Made by a program: the position numbers and the translations under genes. This document shows, one piece after another, positions 32,115 to 41,246 of a DNA stretch of 64,000 nt (its first letter is position 1; each line of letters begins with the position of its first letter). The notes below the pieces were generated by a model. The model was not told where the DNA came from. It saw nothing but the letters and a program-made list of their open reading frames with translations, and did not search any database. The stretch covers positions 62,001-126,000 of the forward strand of contig CANRFC010000002.1 in NCBI GenBank assembly GCA_947629795.1, in the 5' to 3' direction. The DNA comes from an uncultured Oscillospiraceae bacterium (GTDB lineage: Bacteria > Bacillota > Clostridia > Oscillospirales > Oscillospiraceae).

Positions 32115-32206
32115 CCATACTTCCTCCTTGGAGTTCCCCGGAATGAGGGGCAGAGGTCTGAAATCAGGGGGTAGAGACGAAAAGACGGGGGGTAAAAACG
32201 TGCAAC

Positions 32207-33445
32207 TTACCGGCGGATGAGGACCACCGCCACGTCGTTGACGTTGGTGCCGGTGCCCCCGGTGACAATGAGCCCGCCGGACTTTTCCAGAGCGTGGTAG
32301 GCGTCGTTATTCCGGAGCACGTCGAAGATGTCCACACCCCGGGAAGTCAACTCTCCCAAGGTCTGGCCGTCTACGTAGCCGCCGGCGGCGTCGGTGGGGC
32401 CGTCGGTGCCGTCGCTGCCCACCGAGAACACGGCGGTGCCCTCCAGCCCGGCGATGCCCCGGGCCGCCGAGAGGGCCAGCTCCTGGTTGCGGCCCCCCAG
32501 GCCCTTGCCGGTGAGGTGGACCACGGTCTCTCCCCCGGCCAGGAAGGCCAGGGACCTGCCGTCATTCTGGTGGGTCCGGGCTACGTCGGCCAGGAAGGTC
32601 CCGGCCTCCCGGGCCTCGCAGTCCAGGCAGTCGGTGAGGACCAGGGGCTCGTAGCCCAGCTCCCGGCAGACCTGGGCGGCGGCGGCGCACAGCTCCCGCA
32701 CCGAGCCGGTGACGGTGGTCTCCACATTGTCCAGGGCCTTGGGGGTCTCCTCCCCCAGGAGGGTGCGGGCCTGCTCCGAGAGCTGCAGGCCGTACTTGTC
32801 CGCGATGGCTTTCGCCTGCTGACAGGTGGAGGAGTCCGGATAGGCTGGGCCCGAGGCGATCATGTCCAGGGGGTCGCCGATGATATCCGAGAGGACCACG
32901 GCGAAGACCTTGGCCGGGGCGCAGTGCTGGGCGAACCGCCCACCCTTCACGGCGGAGAGCCGCTTGCGGATGGTGTTCATCTCCACGATGTCGGCCCCGG
33001 AGGCCAGGAGCTGACGGGTCACGTCCTGGAGTTCCTCCGGGGGGACCAGGGGGGCCTCGAAGAGGGCGGAGCCGCCCCCGGAGAGGAGGAAGAGGACGGT
33101 GTCCCGGGCTGTCAGGCCCTCGGTGAGCTCCAGGGCTTCCCGGGTGGCCGAGAAGGTGTCGGCGTCGGGGACGGGATGGCCCGCCTCCCGGACAGAGAGG
33201 GAGCCGATGGGGCCCTCATTCTGGCCGTGCTTGGTGATGACCACCCCGGAGGTGATCTTCTCCCCCAGGCACTCCCAGGCCGCCTTGCCCATGGACCAGC
33301 CGGCCTTGCCGGCGGCGACCAGGATGAGCCGGCCGGGGCCGAAGTCCCGGCCCTCCAGGGCCCGGCGGACGGCCTCCTCGGGCATGACCTGGCGGATGGC
33401 CTCCCGGACGATGCGGTCACAATCCGCTCTGAGTTGTCTGTCCAT
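32207..33445 (-). CDS. Glycerate 2-kinase, MOFRL family
   Basis: Phosphorylates D-glycerate to 2-phosphoglycerate, the last step of the aldarate route. The 412-residue protein has the DUF4147 N-terminal domain (LILVAAGKAGWSMGKAAWEC near 40-59; FLLSGGGSALFEAP near 118-131) and the C-terminal MOFRL domain (GGRNQELALSAARGI, then SVGSDGTDGPTDAAGG). Length matches the family. It follows the DapA-family gene by 27 bases. Hydroxypyruvate-related kinases share this fold; context supports glycerate. Confidence 0.92.
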   Translation of the reverse strand: MDRQLRADCDRIVREAIRQVMPEEAVRRALEGRDFGPGRLILVAAGKAGWSMGKAAWECLGEKITSGVVITKHGQNEGPIGSLSVREAGHPVPDADTFSATREALELTEGLTARDTVLFLLSGGGSALFEAPLVPPEELQDVTRQLLASGADIVEMNTIRKRLSAVKGGRFAQHCAPAKVFAVVLSDIIGDPLDMIASGPAYPDSSTCQQAKAIADKYGLQLSEQARTLLGEETPKALDNVETTVTGSVRELCAAAAQVCRELGYEPLVLTDCLDCEAREAGTFLADVARTHQNDGRSLAFLAGGETVVHLTGKGLGGRNQELALSAARGIAGLEGTAVFSVGSDGTDGPTDAAGGYVDGQTLGELTSRGVDIFDVLRNNDAYHALEKSGGLIVTGGTGTNVNDVAVVLIRR

Positions 33446-33472
33446 GCTTCCTTCCTCCCTTGGGGAGGGGGC

Positions 33473-34372
33473 TCAGAGGAGCCCCGCCTCCGTCATGGTC
33501 TTGACAAAGCCCTCCTTCACCGCTCCCTCGGGGGTGGGCAGGGTGGGCAGATAGGGGTCGCCCATATCCCGTCCCCGGAGGTTGGCCATATCCTTGGCCG
33601 CCACGGGGAAGCTGGCCGGGTCCATGGCCAGGCGCACGGGATTGAGCTGGAACTGGAGCTCCAGGCTGGCCTTCCAGTCCCCCTCCACGAACTTTTCGTA
33701 CACGCCGCAGATGAGCTCGGGCATGAAGTTGGCGGCGGTGCACACCCCGCCCACGGCGCCGTGGCACAAAGAGGCGTAGAGCAAGGTGTCCTTGCCGCCG
33801 AAGACCTTGAAGCCCAGGTCCCGGGTGCGGCGGATGAACTCGGAGGTCAGGGTGATGTCGCCGCTGGTGTCCTTCATGCCCACGATGTTGGGCACGGTGC
33901 GGGCCAGGTCCTCCACCAGGTCGGCAGTGAGGGTGTAGCCCACCCGGCCGGGGTTGTTGTAGAGGAGCATGGGAGTGTCGGGGACGCTCCCGGCGATGGT
34001 CTTGAAGTGGTTGTAGAGCTCAGCGTAGGTGGGCTTGAGGAACATAGGCTGGAGAACGCTGACGCCGTTGGCGCCGTTGGCCACCGCCATCTTGGCCAGG
34101 CGGCAGCACTTCTTGGTGCTGATGGCTCCGATGCCGAAGTACACCGGGACCCGGCCCTTGGTCTGGTCCGCAATGATCTTCAGGCCCCGCTCCATCTCGG
34201 GCTCTTCCACCATGTAGAACTCGCCGTTGCTGCCAAAGGCCAGCACGCCCTTGACTCCACCGTCGATGACATAGTCCACCTGGGCGCGGAGCTTGGCCTC
34301 ATCAATGCGCTCATCGGCGTCGATGGGGGTGAGGATGGGAACGATGACGCCCTTGATGAAATCTGTATTCAT
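33473..34372 (-). CDS. DapA-family aldolase, probable ketodeoxyglucarate aldolase
   Basis: Class I, Schiff-base aldolase/lyase of the DHDPS family, 299 residues. Signature features include VKGVLAFGSNGEFYMV near 40-55, LLYNNPGRVGY near 135-145 (Tyr) and the Schiff-base Lys in GMKDTSGD near 165. Two activities are possible on 5-keto-4-deoxyglucarate: decarboxylating dehydration (KdgD), or aldol cleavage to pyruvate plus tartronate semialdehyde. The co-operonic garR and glycerate kinase only make sense with aldol cleavage, and no GarL (HpcH family) gene is present, so aldolase is inferred. Dihydrodipicolinate synthase itself is unlikely here. Confidence 0.8.
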   Translation of the reverse strand: MNTDFIKGVIVPILTPIDADERIDEAKLRAQVDYVIDGGVKGVLAFGSNGEFYMVEEPEMERGLKIIADQTKGRVPVYFGIGAISTKKCCRLAKMAVANGANGVSVLQPMFLKPTYAELYNHFKTIAGSVPDTPMLLYNNPGRVGYTLTADLVEDLARTVPNIVGMKDTSGDITLTSEFIRRTRDLGFKVFGGKDTLLYASLCHGAVGGVCTAANFMPELICGVYEKFVEGDWKASLELQFQLNPVRLAMDPASFPVAAKDMANLRGRDMGDPYLPTLPTPEGAVKEGFVKTMTEAGLL

Positions 34373-34389
34373 GGTTGCCCTCCTTGCCC

Positions 34390-35274
34390 TTAAAGGCCGG
34401 TGGTCTCAATGCCGGTGAGCATCTTGTAGTACTTGATGATGGAGCTGTGGTCGTCCTGGCCGCAGTCGTGGTTGTGGAGCCACTGGAAGATCTCCTGGAC
34501 CTGGGCGGTCATGGGCACGGGGGAACCCACCGAGTGGGCGCAGTCCAGGGCGTTGTTCAGGTCCTTGATGTGCAGGTCGATCTTGAAGCCGGGCTTGTCG
34601 TTGCCCTCGATCATCATGGGAGCCTTGGCGTTCATGACGGTGGAGCCGGCCAGGCCGCCCTTGATGGCCTCAAAGACCAGCTGGGGGTCCACCCCGGCCT
34701 TCTTGGCCAGGGTCATGGCCTCAGCCAGAGCCTGGATGTTGCAGGCCACGATGATCTGGTTGGCCAGCTTAGTGGTGTTGCCGGCGCCCACGTCGCCGCA
34801 GAGGACCACACTGGCGCCCATGGCCTCCAGGACGGGCTTATACTGGTCAAAGACCGCCTTCTTGCCGCCCACCATGAAGCTCAGGGTGCCGTCGATGGCC
34901 TTGGGCTCGCCGCCCGAGACCGGGGCGTCCAGCATCTCCACGCCCTTCTTGGCCAGCTCGGCGGCGATCTCCTTGGAGGCCACGGGGTTGATGGAGCTCA
35001 TGTCGATGAAGACCTGGGGGGCCTTCATGTAGTTGGCAACGCCGTTCTCCCCCAGCATGACGCTCTTGACGTGGGGTGAGTTGGGCAGCATGGTGAGGAC
35101 CAGGTCGCAGGTCTCGCCGATCTCCTTGTTGGAGGCGGTCTTGGCACCGCAGGCGACCACCTCGTCCACGGCGGCCTTGTTCAGGTCGCTGACGGTCAGG
35201 TCGTAGCCGGCCTTCAGCAGGTTCTTCGCCATGGGCTTGCCCATGATGCCCAGTCCGATAAGTCCGATTTTCAT
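34390..35274 (-). CDS. garR: Tartronate semialdehyde reductase
   Basis: NAD(P)H-dependent reduction of tartronate semialdehyde to D-glycerate. The 294-residue 3-hydroxyisobutyrate dehydrogenase-family protein has the Rossmann motif IGLIGLGIMGKPMAKNL at 3-19, the substrate motif DAPVSGGEPKA near 116-126, and the catalytic Lys in GAGNTTKLANQ near 163-173. ATG 35274 has GGAGGAAT upstream. It lies between the dehydratase genes and the aldolase gene. Other beta-hydroxyacid dehydrogenases look similar; the cluster decides the call. Confidence 0.92.
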   Translation of the reverse strand: MKIGLIGLGIMGKPMAKNLLKAGYDLTVSDLNKAAVDEVVACGAKTASNKEIGETCDLVLTMLPNSPHVKSVMLGENGVANYMKAPQVFIDMSSINPVASKEIAAELAKKGVEMLDAPVSGGEPKAIDGTLSFMVGGKKAVFDQYKPVLEAMGASVVLCGDVGAGNTTKLANQIIVACNIQALAEAMTLAKKAGVDPQLVFEAIKGGLAGSTVMNAKAPMMIEGNDKPGFKIDLHIKDLNNALDCAHSVGSPVPMTAQVQEIFQWLHNHDCGQDDHSSIIKYYKMLTGIETTGL

Positions 35275-35380
35275 AATGACATTCCTCCGTTTTTGATGGT
35301 AATAGTTGGTAAAAGTGTATTCCAAACGGGGCGGACTGTCAATTCCCAGTCCGCCGGGCGCTGGCGGGATTCGGTGCCCC

Positions 35381-36904
35381 TCAGGTGATGGGGGCGGGGT
35401 TGAAGATGCACAGGTCGTTGTGGAAGCCGTACTGGTCGGAGAAGGGCTTCTTCACGCCGCTGGCCACGTCCAGGATGAGCTGGAAGATCTCCGTGCCCAC
35501 GTCGGCGATGGTCTGTTCCCCGGTGGCCACGCCGCCGGCCGAGACGTCGATCATGTCGAACCAGTGGGCCTTGAGCTCGCTGCGGGAGCAGACCTTGATC
35601 ACCGGGGCGGCGGCCAGGCCGTAGGGGGTACCCCGGCCGGTCATGAAGACCTGGAGGCCGATGCCGCTGGCGAGCTGACTGGGGCCGCAGACAATATCGC
35701 TGGCGGGGGTGGCGGCGTAGATAAGGCCGTGTTTGGTGGGCTTCTCGGCGGGGCTCAGGACCTCCTCGATGGGGGCGGTGCCCGACTTGGCGATGGAGCC
35801 CATGGCCTTCTCCACGATGTTGGCAAGGCCCCCCTTCTTGTTGCCGGGGGTGGGATTGGCGTCCCGGTCCACGCCGCCGGCGTCCAGGTACTCGTCGTAC
35901 CAGCGCATCTCGGCGGCGAGCTTATCCCGGGTGGCGGCGTCCCGGCACCGGGCGGCCAGGAGGTGGACGCCGTCCCGGACCTCGGTGACCTCGCTGAACA
36001 GCACGGTGGCCCCGCCCTTGACCAGCATGTCGGCGGCATAGCCGGCGCTGGGGTTGGCGGTGAGGCCGGAAAAGGCATCGGAGCCCCCACACTGCATGCC
36101 GATGAGCAGCTCGGACAGGGGCAGCTCCTCCCGGCGGCGTTCATTGAGCCTTTGGAGCTTCTTCTCGGCCATAGCCAGAAGGGCGTTCATCATGGCGTCG
36201 TGGCCGGGGTAGTCCTGGAGGGTCAGGGTGTTCTCCGGGGTGATCTCTTCGGGCTCCAGGAGCATGTCGTAGGTGAGCTTTTCACAGCCCAGACCCACCA
36301 CCATCAGCTCCCCGCCAAAGTTGGGGTGGCGGATGAGGTTGCGCACCGCCCGGATGGGGATGTGGGCCTCCCGGGCCTTGATGGCCACACCGCAGCCGTA
36401 GGGGTGGGTCACCGCCACCACCCCGTCCACGTGGGGGTACTTGGGCAGGAGCTCCTTCTTGATGCGCTCCACCGCCACGTTGACCACGCCGGCGGCGCAC
36501 TGGACAGTGGTGACGATGCCCAGCAGGTTCCGGGTGCCGGCGGGGCCCACCTTGTTCCGGTAGCCCAGCCAGGTGGTCCGGGGCGGGTCGGGCAGGTCCT
36601 TTTTCTCCACCAGGTTGGTGCCGAAGGGCATGTCGTCCAGGCCGGGGGTCCGGGGCAGGTCCAGCATGTGCTCGTTGATCCAGGCCCCCACGGGGATATC
36701 ATCCTTGGCGTACCCCAGGACCACGCCGTAGCGGATGATCTCGCCGCCCCGGGGGATGTCCGTAAGGGCCACCTTGTGGGCCTGGGGGATGTCCTGCCGG
36801 GTGGTGACCCCGGGCAGGACCCGGGTGCCGGCGCTCAGGTCGTGGACGGCGATGGCCACGTTGTCGGCCTCCTTGACCCGGATGACCAGAGGGGCTTCAG
36901 CCAT
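35381..36904 (-). CDS. garD: Galactarate dehydratase
   Basis: UxaA-family iron-dependent dehydratase that removes water from galactarate, giving 5-keto-4-deoxyglucarate. The 507 residues contain the N-terminal SAF domain (about 1-90; [15 protein letters not shown]) and the two-part catalytic region with conserved THPYGCGV and [12 protein letters not shown]. Length fits GarD rather than altronate dehydratase, although the two are close relatives. Together with GudD it lets both glucarate and galactarate enter the same pathway. Confidence 0.9.
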   Translation of the reverse strand: MAEAPLVIRVKEADNVAIAVHDLSAGTRVLPGVTTRQDIPQAHKVALTDIPRGGEIIRYGVVLGYAKDDIPVGAWINEHMLDLPRTPGLDDMPFGTNLVEKKDLPDPPRTTWLGYRNKVGPAGTRNLLGIVTTVQCAAGVVNVAVERIKKELLPKYPHVDGVVAVTHPYGCGVAIKAREAHIPIRAVRNLIRHPNFGGELMVVGLGCEKLTYDMLLEPEEITPENTLTLQDYPGHDAMMNALLAMAEKKLQRLNERRREELPLSELLIGMQCGGSDAFSGLTANPSAGYAADMLVKGGATVLFSEVTEVRDGVHLLAARCRDAATRDKLAAEMRWYDEYLDAGGVDRDANPTPGNKKGGLANIVEKAMGSIAKSGTAPIEEVLSPAEKPTKHGLIYAATPASDIVCGPSQLASGIGLQVFMTGRGTPYGLAAAPVIKVCSRSELKAHWFDMIDVSAGGVATGEQTIADVGTEIFQLILDVASGVKKPFSDQYGFHNDLCIFNPAPIT

Positions 36905-36922
36905 AGAAATGCCTCCTATTCC

Positions 36923-38263
36923 TTACCGGACCAGGCAGGGCTTCTTGTTGTCGAACTTCCAGCCGGGGATGAGGTACTGCATGCCCACGGCGTCGTTCCG
37001 GGCGCCCTTGCCGAAGCACTTGTCCATGTAGAGCTGGTGGGCCTTCATCACCTGGTCCCGGTCCACCTCGATGCCCAGGCCGCCCTTCTTGGGCAGCTCG
37101 ATGCAGCCGCCCACGATCTCCATGGGCTTCACGGTGAGCCGCTCCCGGCCCTCCTGCCAGATCCAGTGGGTGTCGATGCCGTTCATCTTGCCGGGGATGG
37201 CGGCGGCGCACTGGACCACCATGGCAAGGGAGATATCAAAGTGGTTGTTGGAGTGGCAGCCCCACATGAGGCCGAAGTCATTGCACAGCTGGCCCACCCG
37301 GACGGAGCCCTCCATGGTCCAGAAGTGGGGGTCGGCCAGGGGAATGTCCACGCTCTGGAGGGCGATGGTGTGGCACATCTGCCGCCAGTCGGTGTTGATC
37401 ATGTTGGTGGCGGTGGGCATCATGGTGGCCTTGCGGAACTCGGCCATGATCTCCCGGCCGGAGAAGCCGTCCTCGGCGCCGCAGGGGTCCTCGCAGTAGG
37501 CCAGGCACTTCTTCAGGTCGGGGGCCACTTCCAGGGCCTCCTTCAGGCTCCAGCAGCCGTTGGGGTCCAGGTCCACCCGGGCGTCGGGGAAGGCGTCCTT
37601 GATGGCCTGCACGGCCTTGACCTCCTCCTTGGGGGCAAGCACGCCGCCCTTGAGCTTGAAGTCCACAAAGCCGTACTTCTCGTGGGTTGCCTTGGCCAGG
37701 GCCACGATCTTCTCGGGGGTCAGGGCCTCCTCGTGGCGCAGGCGGTACCAGTCACAGGGGGAATCGGGCTCGGACTCGTACTCCAGGTCGGTCTTGGTCC
37801 GGTCCCCCACGTAGAAGAGGTAGGAGAGGAACTGGACCTTCTCCCGCTGGACGCCGTCCCCCAGGAGGGCGGCGGCGGGCACGTCCAGGAACTTGCCCAT
37901 CAGGTCCAGCAGCGGGGCCTCGATGGCGGTGACCACGTGGACGCCGGTGCGCAGGTCGAAGGTCTGCAGGCCCCGGACGTCGTCCTTGATGTTCTCATTC
38001 AGCCAGGCGCGGACCTTGTTCAGGGTCTGCTTGTAGTCGGCGATGCGGGTGCCCACCACCAGGTGCTTCACGTCCTCCAGAGCCTGGGTGATCTTCTCGC
38101 CGCCGGGGACCTCGCCCACGCCCTCCACACCGTTGGAGTCGGTGAGGATGACGATGTTCCGGGTGAAGTAGGGGGCATGGGCCCCGGAGAGGTTGAGCTC
38201 CATGCAGTCGTGGCCGGCCACGGGGTAGACCTCCATTTTGGCCACGGTGGGAATATTTGCCAT
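36923..38263 (-). CDS. gudD: Glucarate dehydratase
   Basis: Enolase-superfamily enzyme that dehydrates D-glucarate to 5-keto-4-deoxyglucarate. The 446 residues show the catalytic KxK-type segment ([12 protein letters not shown] near 205-216), metal ligands in [10 protein letters not shown] and YCEDPCG, and the catalytic His segment [12 protein letters not shown] near 332-343. ATG 38263 has GAGGAG 8 bases upstream; an in-frame GTG three codons earlier overlaps that site. It is followed 18 bases later by garD. Confidence 0.95.
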   Translation of the reverse strand: MANIPTVAKMEVYPVAGHDCMELNLSGAHAPYFTRNIVILTDSNGVEGVGEVPGGEKITQALEDVKHLVVGTRIADYKQTLNKVRAWLNENIKDDVRGLQTFDLRTGVHVVTAIEAPLLDLMGKFLDVPAAALLGDGVQREKVQFLSYLFYVGDRTKTDLEYESEPDSPCDWYRLRHEEALTPEKIVALAKATHEKYGFVDFKLKGGVLAPKEEVKAVQAIKDAFPDARVDLDPNGCWSLKEALEVAPDLKKCLAYCEDPCGAEDGFSGREIMAEFRKATMMPTATNMINTDWRQMCHTIALQSVDIPLADPHFWTMEGSVRVGQLCNDFGLMWGCHSNNHFDISLAMVVQCAAAIPGKMNGIDTHWIWQEGRERLTVKPMEIVGGCIELPKKGGLGIEVDRDQVMKAHQLYMDKCFGKGARNDAVGMQYLIPGWKFDNKKPCLVR

Positions 38264-38302
38264 ATGTATCACTCCTCGTTTTGATTCAATTGGAATGGGT
38301 GC

Positions 38303-39148
38303 TCACCTGTCCCCCAGCGCTTGGGCCAGGTCCGGAAGGGCGGTGAGCTGGGGCAGCCGACACTTGTCCAGGTCCTCCTGGGTCAGGGGGACACGGGAAG
38401 AGGTCTCATCGGGGAAGTAGAACCGGTTGGGCAGGAAGAGGGCCAAGCCCTCCCTCCCCAGGCGGAGGGCTCCCAAGTTCCCCTGGGCCTTCAGGCCCTT
38501 CAGGGCCTCCAAGGCGCTTGGGGAGAGCTGTGTGGGCTCCCCTTTTCCCCAGGCGCCGTAGTCCTCCCAGCCGCCCCCCGGGAGCTCCCTGGGGGTCCAG
38601 CCCCCGGCGGAGAGCAGCTCCCCCTGGACGGCGGGGTCCAGCAAGGCCCGGTGGAGCAGAAGGTACTCCCCTTCCCCGCCAGGCCGGGCGGTGAGCAGCG
38701 TACCTGAGAGGAAGCGGAAGTCCCGCTTGCCCTTGTCGGTCTCGCTCTCGTAGTGGAGGGTGATCTCGGCGCAGGTCACCTCCCGGCGGCTGCGCTCCCC
38801 CCGGAAGGACCACCTGCACAGCACGTCCCCCACAGGCGGGGGCAGCAGCTCCAGGGCGGTGAGCTCCTCCGGGGTCACAGATCCGCTCCATTGGGCGCGG
38901 TCCAGATCGGGCCAGAGCCCGAAGCGGACCATCTCCCGCCCCGCCGAGACCCGGTAGTCCCGGCGGAGCCGGCGGACGATGAGCAGGTAGAGGGCCAGGT
39001 TGACCCCGGCCACCGCCAGGGCGGCCTTGGGGGAGGCGAAGGCCCCGATGAGGGCCAGGGCGTAGACCGCCAGGTTCAGGCCGAAGGCCGCCAGGCTCCT
39101 GCGCCGCTTGACCTCCAGCTCCTGAAGGGCTTTTTCCCGGGCTTCCAT
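38303..39148 (-). CDS. Two-helix membrane protein, DUF3137-like, unknown function
   Basis: 281 residues. Residues 1-20 are charged; two transmembrane helices (about 20-60; SLAAFGLNLAVYALALIGAF and ALAVAGVNLALYLLIV) follow. A soluble domain with SFRGERSRREVTCAEITLHY and RFLSGTLL recalls DUF3137 proteins, but the match is weak. ATG 39148 has GGAG upstream; 15 bases upstream there is another in-frame ATG. The gene sits between tctA and gudD and is probably co-transcribed, although it has no known part in aldarate catabolism. Confidence 0.65.
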   Translation of the reverse strand: MEAREKALQELEVKRRRSLAAFGLNLAVYALALIGAFASPKAALAVAGVNLALYLLIVRRLRRDYRVSAGREMVRFGLWPDLDRAQWSGSVTPEELTALELLPPPVGDVLCRWSFRGERSRREVTCAEITLHYESETDKGKRDFRFLSGTLLTARPGGEGEYLLLHRALLDPAVQGELLSAGGWTPRELPGGGWEDYGAWGKGEPTQLSPSALEALKGLKAQGNLGALRLGREGLALFLPNRFYFPDETSSRVPLTQEDLDKCRLPQLTALPDLAQALGDR

Positions 39149-39159
39149 GTTCTCTCCGC

Positions 39160-40665
39160 TCAAGAGTTGGCGGGCTGCTTATTCTTCTTCAGCTTGCCCA
39201 GCAGTGCCTTGAGGATGGGGGAGAAGATGCACAGGATGGCCAGGACCATCAGCACGCAGGACACGGGGCGGGTAAAGAAGGTGGTCCAGGTGCCGGTATT
39301 CTGGAAGGCCCGGAGCATATTCTTCTCCATGATGGGCCCCAGGATGAAGGCCAGGATCAGGGGGGAGGAGGGCAGGCCGCCCATCTCCATCAGCACGCCC
39401 ACGGCGCAGAATACCATCATCATGCCGCACTTGTAGAGGTTGCCGGAGTCCACATAGGCCGAGGCCAGGCAGATGATGAGCAGGGCGGGATACATGAACC
39501 AGCTGGGCACCTTCAGGATGTAGGGGAACCACCGCTTGGTGATGCACTGGATGAGGAACACCAGCAGGGCCACCACAGCCACGGTGAAGAACATCAGATA
39601 GACCACGTTGCCGCTGTTTTTGAAGACCATGGGGCCCATCTCCAGGCCGTGGATGGTCAGCGCGCCGATGAGCAGAGCGGTGGTGGAGTCGCCGGGGATG
39701 CCCAGGGCGGCCATGGGGATCATGGCGCCGCCGATGGCGGCGTTGTTGGCCACCTCGGGGGCCCAGATGCCGCCCGCGGCGCCGTGGCCGTACTCCTCAG
39801 GGTGCTTGGAGGCGTTCTTTGCGGAGGAGTAGGCCACCAGGTTGGACAGGCCGGAGCCCATGCCGGGCAGGAACCCGATGCCCAGGCCGATGAGGAAGGA
39901 GCGCAGGATGTTGGGCAGCTCCTCCATGATGTCCTTGCCCTTCAGGCCGAAGCCCTTCAGGCCCTCCTTGGTCACCTCGGGAGGCTGGGAGAAGCCCTTG
40001 CCGAAGGTCACCAGGATGTGGCTCACGGCGAAGATACCGGTGAGCACCACGATCATGCCCAGGCCGCCCATGAGGTACATATTGCCGAAGACGAAGCGGG
40101 GCTCGGCGTCGATGGGCGAGAAGCCCACACTGGCCAGGAGCAGACCGATGCAGGAGGCGGCCAGGCCCTTGAACATGTTGCCCTTGGAGATGGCCAGCAC
40201 CATGGTCATGGCCACCAGGCACAGGGAGGCGTACTCCCAGGGACCCATGGCGAAGGCGAAGTCGGCCACCTTCTCGGCCAGGAGCCCGCCGATGATGGCG
40301 GAGAAGAAGGTGCCCACGAAGGAGGCGGTCATGCCGATGGCCAGGGCCTTGCTGGCCTGGCCCTTCTGAGCCATGGGGTGGCCGTCCCAGCAGGTGGCCA
40401 CGGCCGAGGCCGAGCCGGGGATGCCCAGCAGCACCGAGCCGATAAAGGCGCCGGAGCAGCCGCCGATCCACAGGGCGAGCAGGAAGATGATGGCCGTGCC
40501 GTGGTCCATGGTGTAGGTCAGGGGCATGAAGAGCATGACGGCCATGGTGCCCGACAGGCCGGGGATAGCGCCGAAGATGATACCCACGATGGTGCCGGCT
40601 ACCATCAGCACCAGGTTCAGAGGCTGGATGATGGTAGAAATGATGTAAGGCAGATTCTCAAGCAT
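39160..40665 (-). CDS. tctA: Tripartite tricarboxylate transporter large permease
   Basis: Main membrane subunit of a TTT-family importer, 501 residues with about 12 transmembrane helices. The family motif GAIPGLSGTMAVMLFMPLTY lies near 33-52, and a second copy-like motif (GIGFLPGMGSGLSNLVAYS) near 260-278. With tctB and tctC it forms the uptake system for the operon; here the substrate is probably an aldarate rather than citrate, by context. Confidence 0.93.
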   Translation of the reverse strand: MLENLPYIISTIIQPLNLVLMVAGTIVGIIFGAIPGLSGTMAVMLFMPLTYTMDHGTAIIFLLALWIGGCSGAFIGSVLLGIPGSASAVATCWDGHPMAQKGQASKALAIGMTASFVGTFFSAIIGGLLAEKVADFAFAMGPWEYASLCLVAMTMVLAISKGNMFKGLAASCIGLLLASVGFSPIDAEPRFVFGNMYLMGGLGMIVVLTGIFAVSHILVTFGKGFSQPPEVTKEGLKGFGLKGKDIMEELPNILRSFLIGLGIGFLPGMGSGLSNLVAYSSAKNASKHPEEYGHGAAGGIWAPEVANNAAIGGAMIPMAALGIPGDSTTALLIGALTIHGLEMGPMVFKNSGNVVYLMFFTVAVVALLVFLIQCITKRWFPYILKVPSWFMYPALLIICLASAYVDSGNLYKCGMMMVFCAVGVLMEMGGLPSSPLILAFILGPIMEKNMLRAFQNTGTWTTFFTRPVSCVLMVLAILCIFSPILKALLGKLKKNKQPANS

Positions 40666-40680
40666 GTTTTCCGACCTCCT

Positions 40681-41151
40681 TTAACCGAACAGCAGCCCTT
40701 CGGGCAGGGTCATCCCGAACAGGACCACATACATTCCCCAGATCACGAAGGTCACAGCCAGGGAAAAGACGATGCGCACCCACAGCTTGGTCTCCACACT
40801 GCTGGCCTTGGCAAAGTAGGTGGTGATACCAAAGACGATGAAGGGGGTGACGATGAGGAAGCCCAGGAACTTCATTCCCAGGATGTACAGGCACAGGACC
40901 GCAAAGGTGATGAGCACCCGGATCAGGCCCTTGCCGGTGAGCACCGGAGTGTCGGCCTCCTTCTGGAGGCAGCCCTTGACAAACACACCCGCGCCGCAGA
41001 CAATGAGCCCGAACACGGCGATGCCGGGCAGGAGCTTGGGACCGGGATATTCCGGGGTAAAGGGGGTCTTGAACTGGCTGATGAGCACGGCAAAGACGAT
41101 GCCCACCAGGATCAGAGCCAACCCGGTGACTTGGTCGCGCTTGACTTTCAC
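40681..41151 (-). CDS. tctB: Tripartite tricarboxylate transporter small permease
   Basis: Small membrane subunit with four predicted transmembrane helices in 156 residues. The N-terminal GLALILVGIVFAVLISQFK and the LPGIAVFGLIVCGAGVFV helix fit the TctB family. A GTG at 41151 with GAGGAGG 8 bases upstream is the start. It follows tctC after a large hairpin (41178-41211) and precedes tctA by 15 bases. Confidence 0.88.
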   Translation of the reverse strand: MKVKRDQVTGLALILVGIVFAVLISQFKTPFTPEYPGPKLLPGIAVFGLIVCGAGVFVKGCLQKEADTPVLTGKGLIRVLITFAVLCLYILGMKFLGFLIVTPFIVFGITTYFAKASSVETKLWVRIVFSLAVTFVIWGMYVVLFGMTLPEGLLFG

Positions 41152-41177
41152 AGGAGTTCCTCCTCTTTTTAAAATAC

Positions 41178-41211
41178 GTGCCCTGCCGGGCCCCACGGCC
41201 TGGCAGGGCAC
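41178..41211 (-). terminator. Intra-operon hairpin after tctC
   Basis: GTGCCCTGCC/GGCAGGGCAC outer stem with an inner GGCC/GGCC stem, followed on the minus strand by GTATTTTAAAA. It probably stabilises the tctC message or partly terminates so that binding protein exceeds permease. Confidence 0.65.
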
Positions 41212-41246
41212 ATTTCAGCGCTGCTTTCCGCTCTCGGCGGGGTAGA

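Noticed and set aside
35306-38284. A 992-codon plus-strand frame opposite garD and gudD
   Set aside because: Same compositional shadow; both minus-strand genes have full family motifs.
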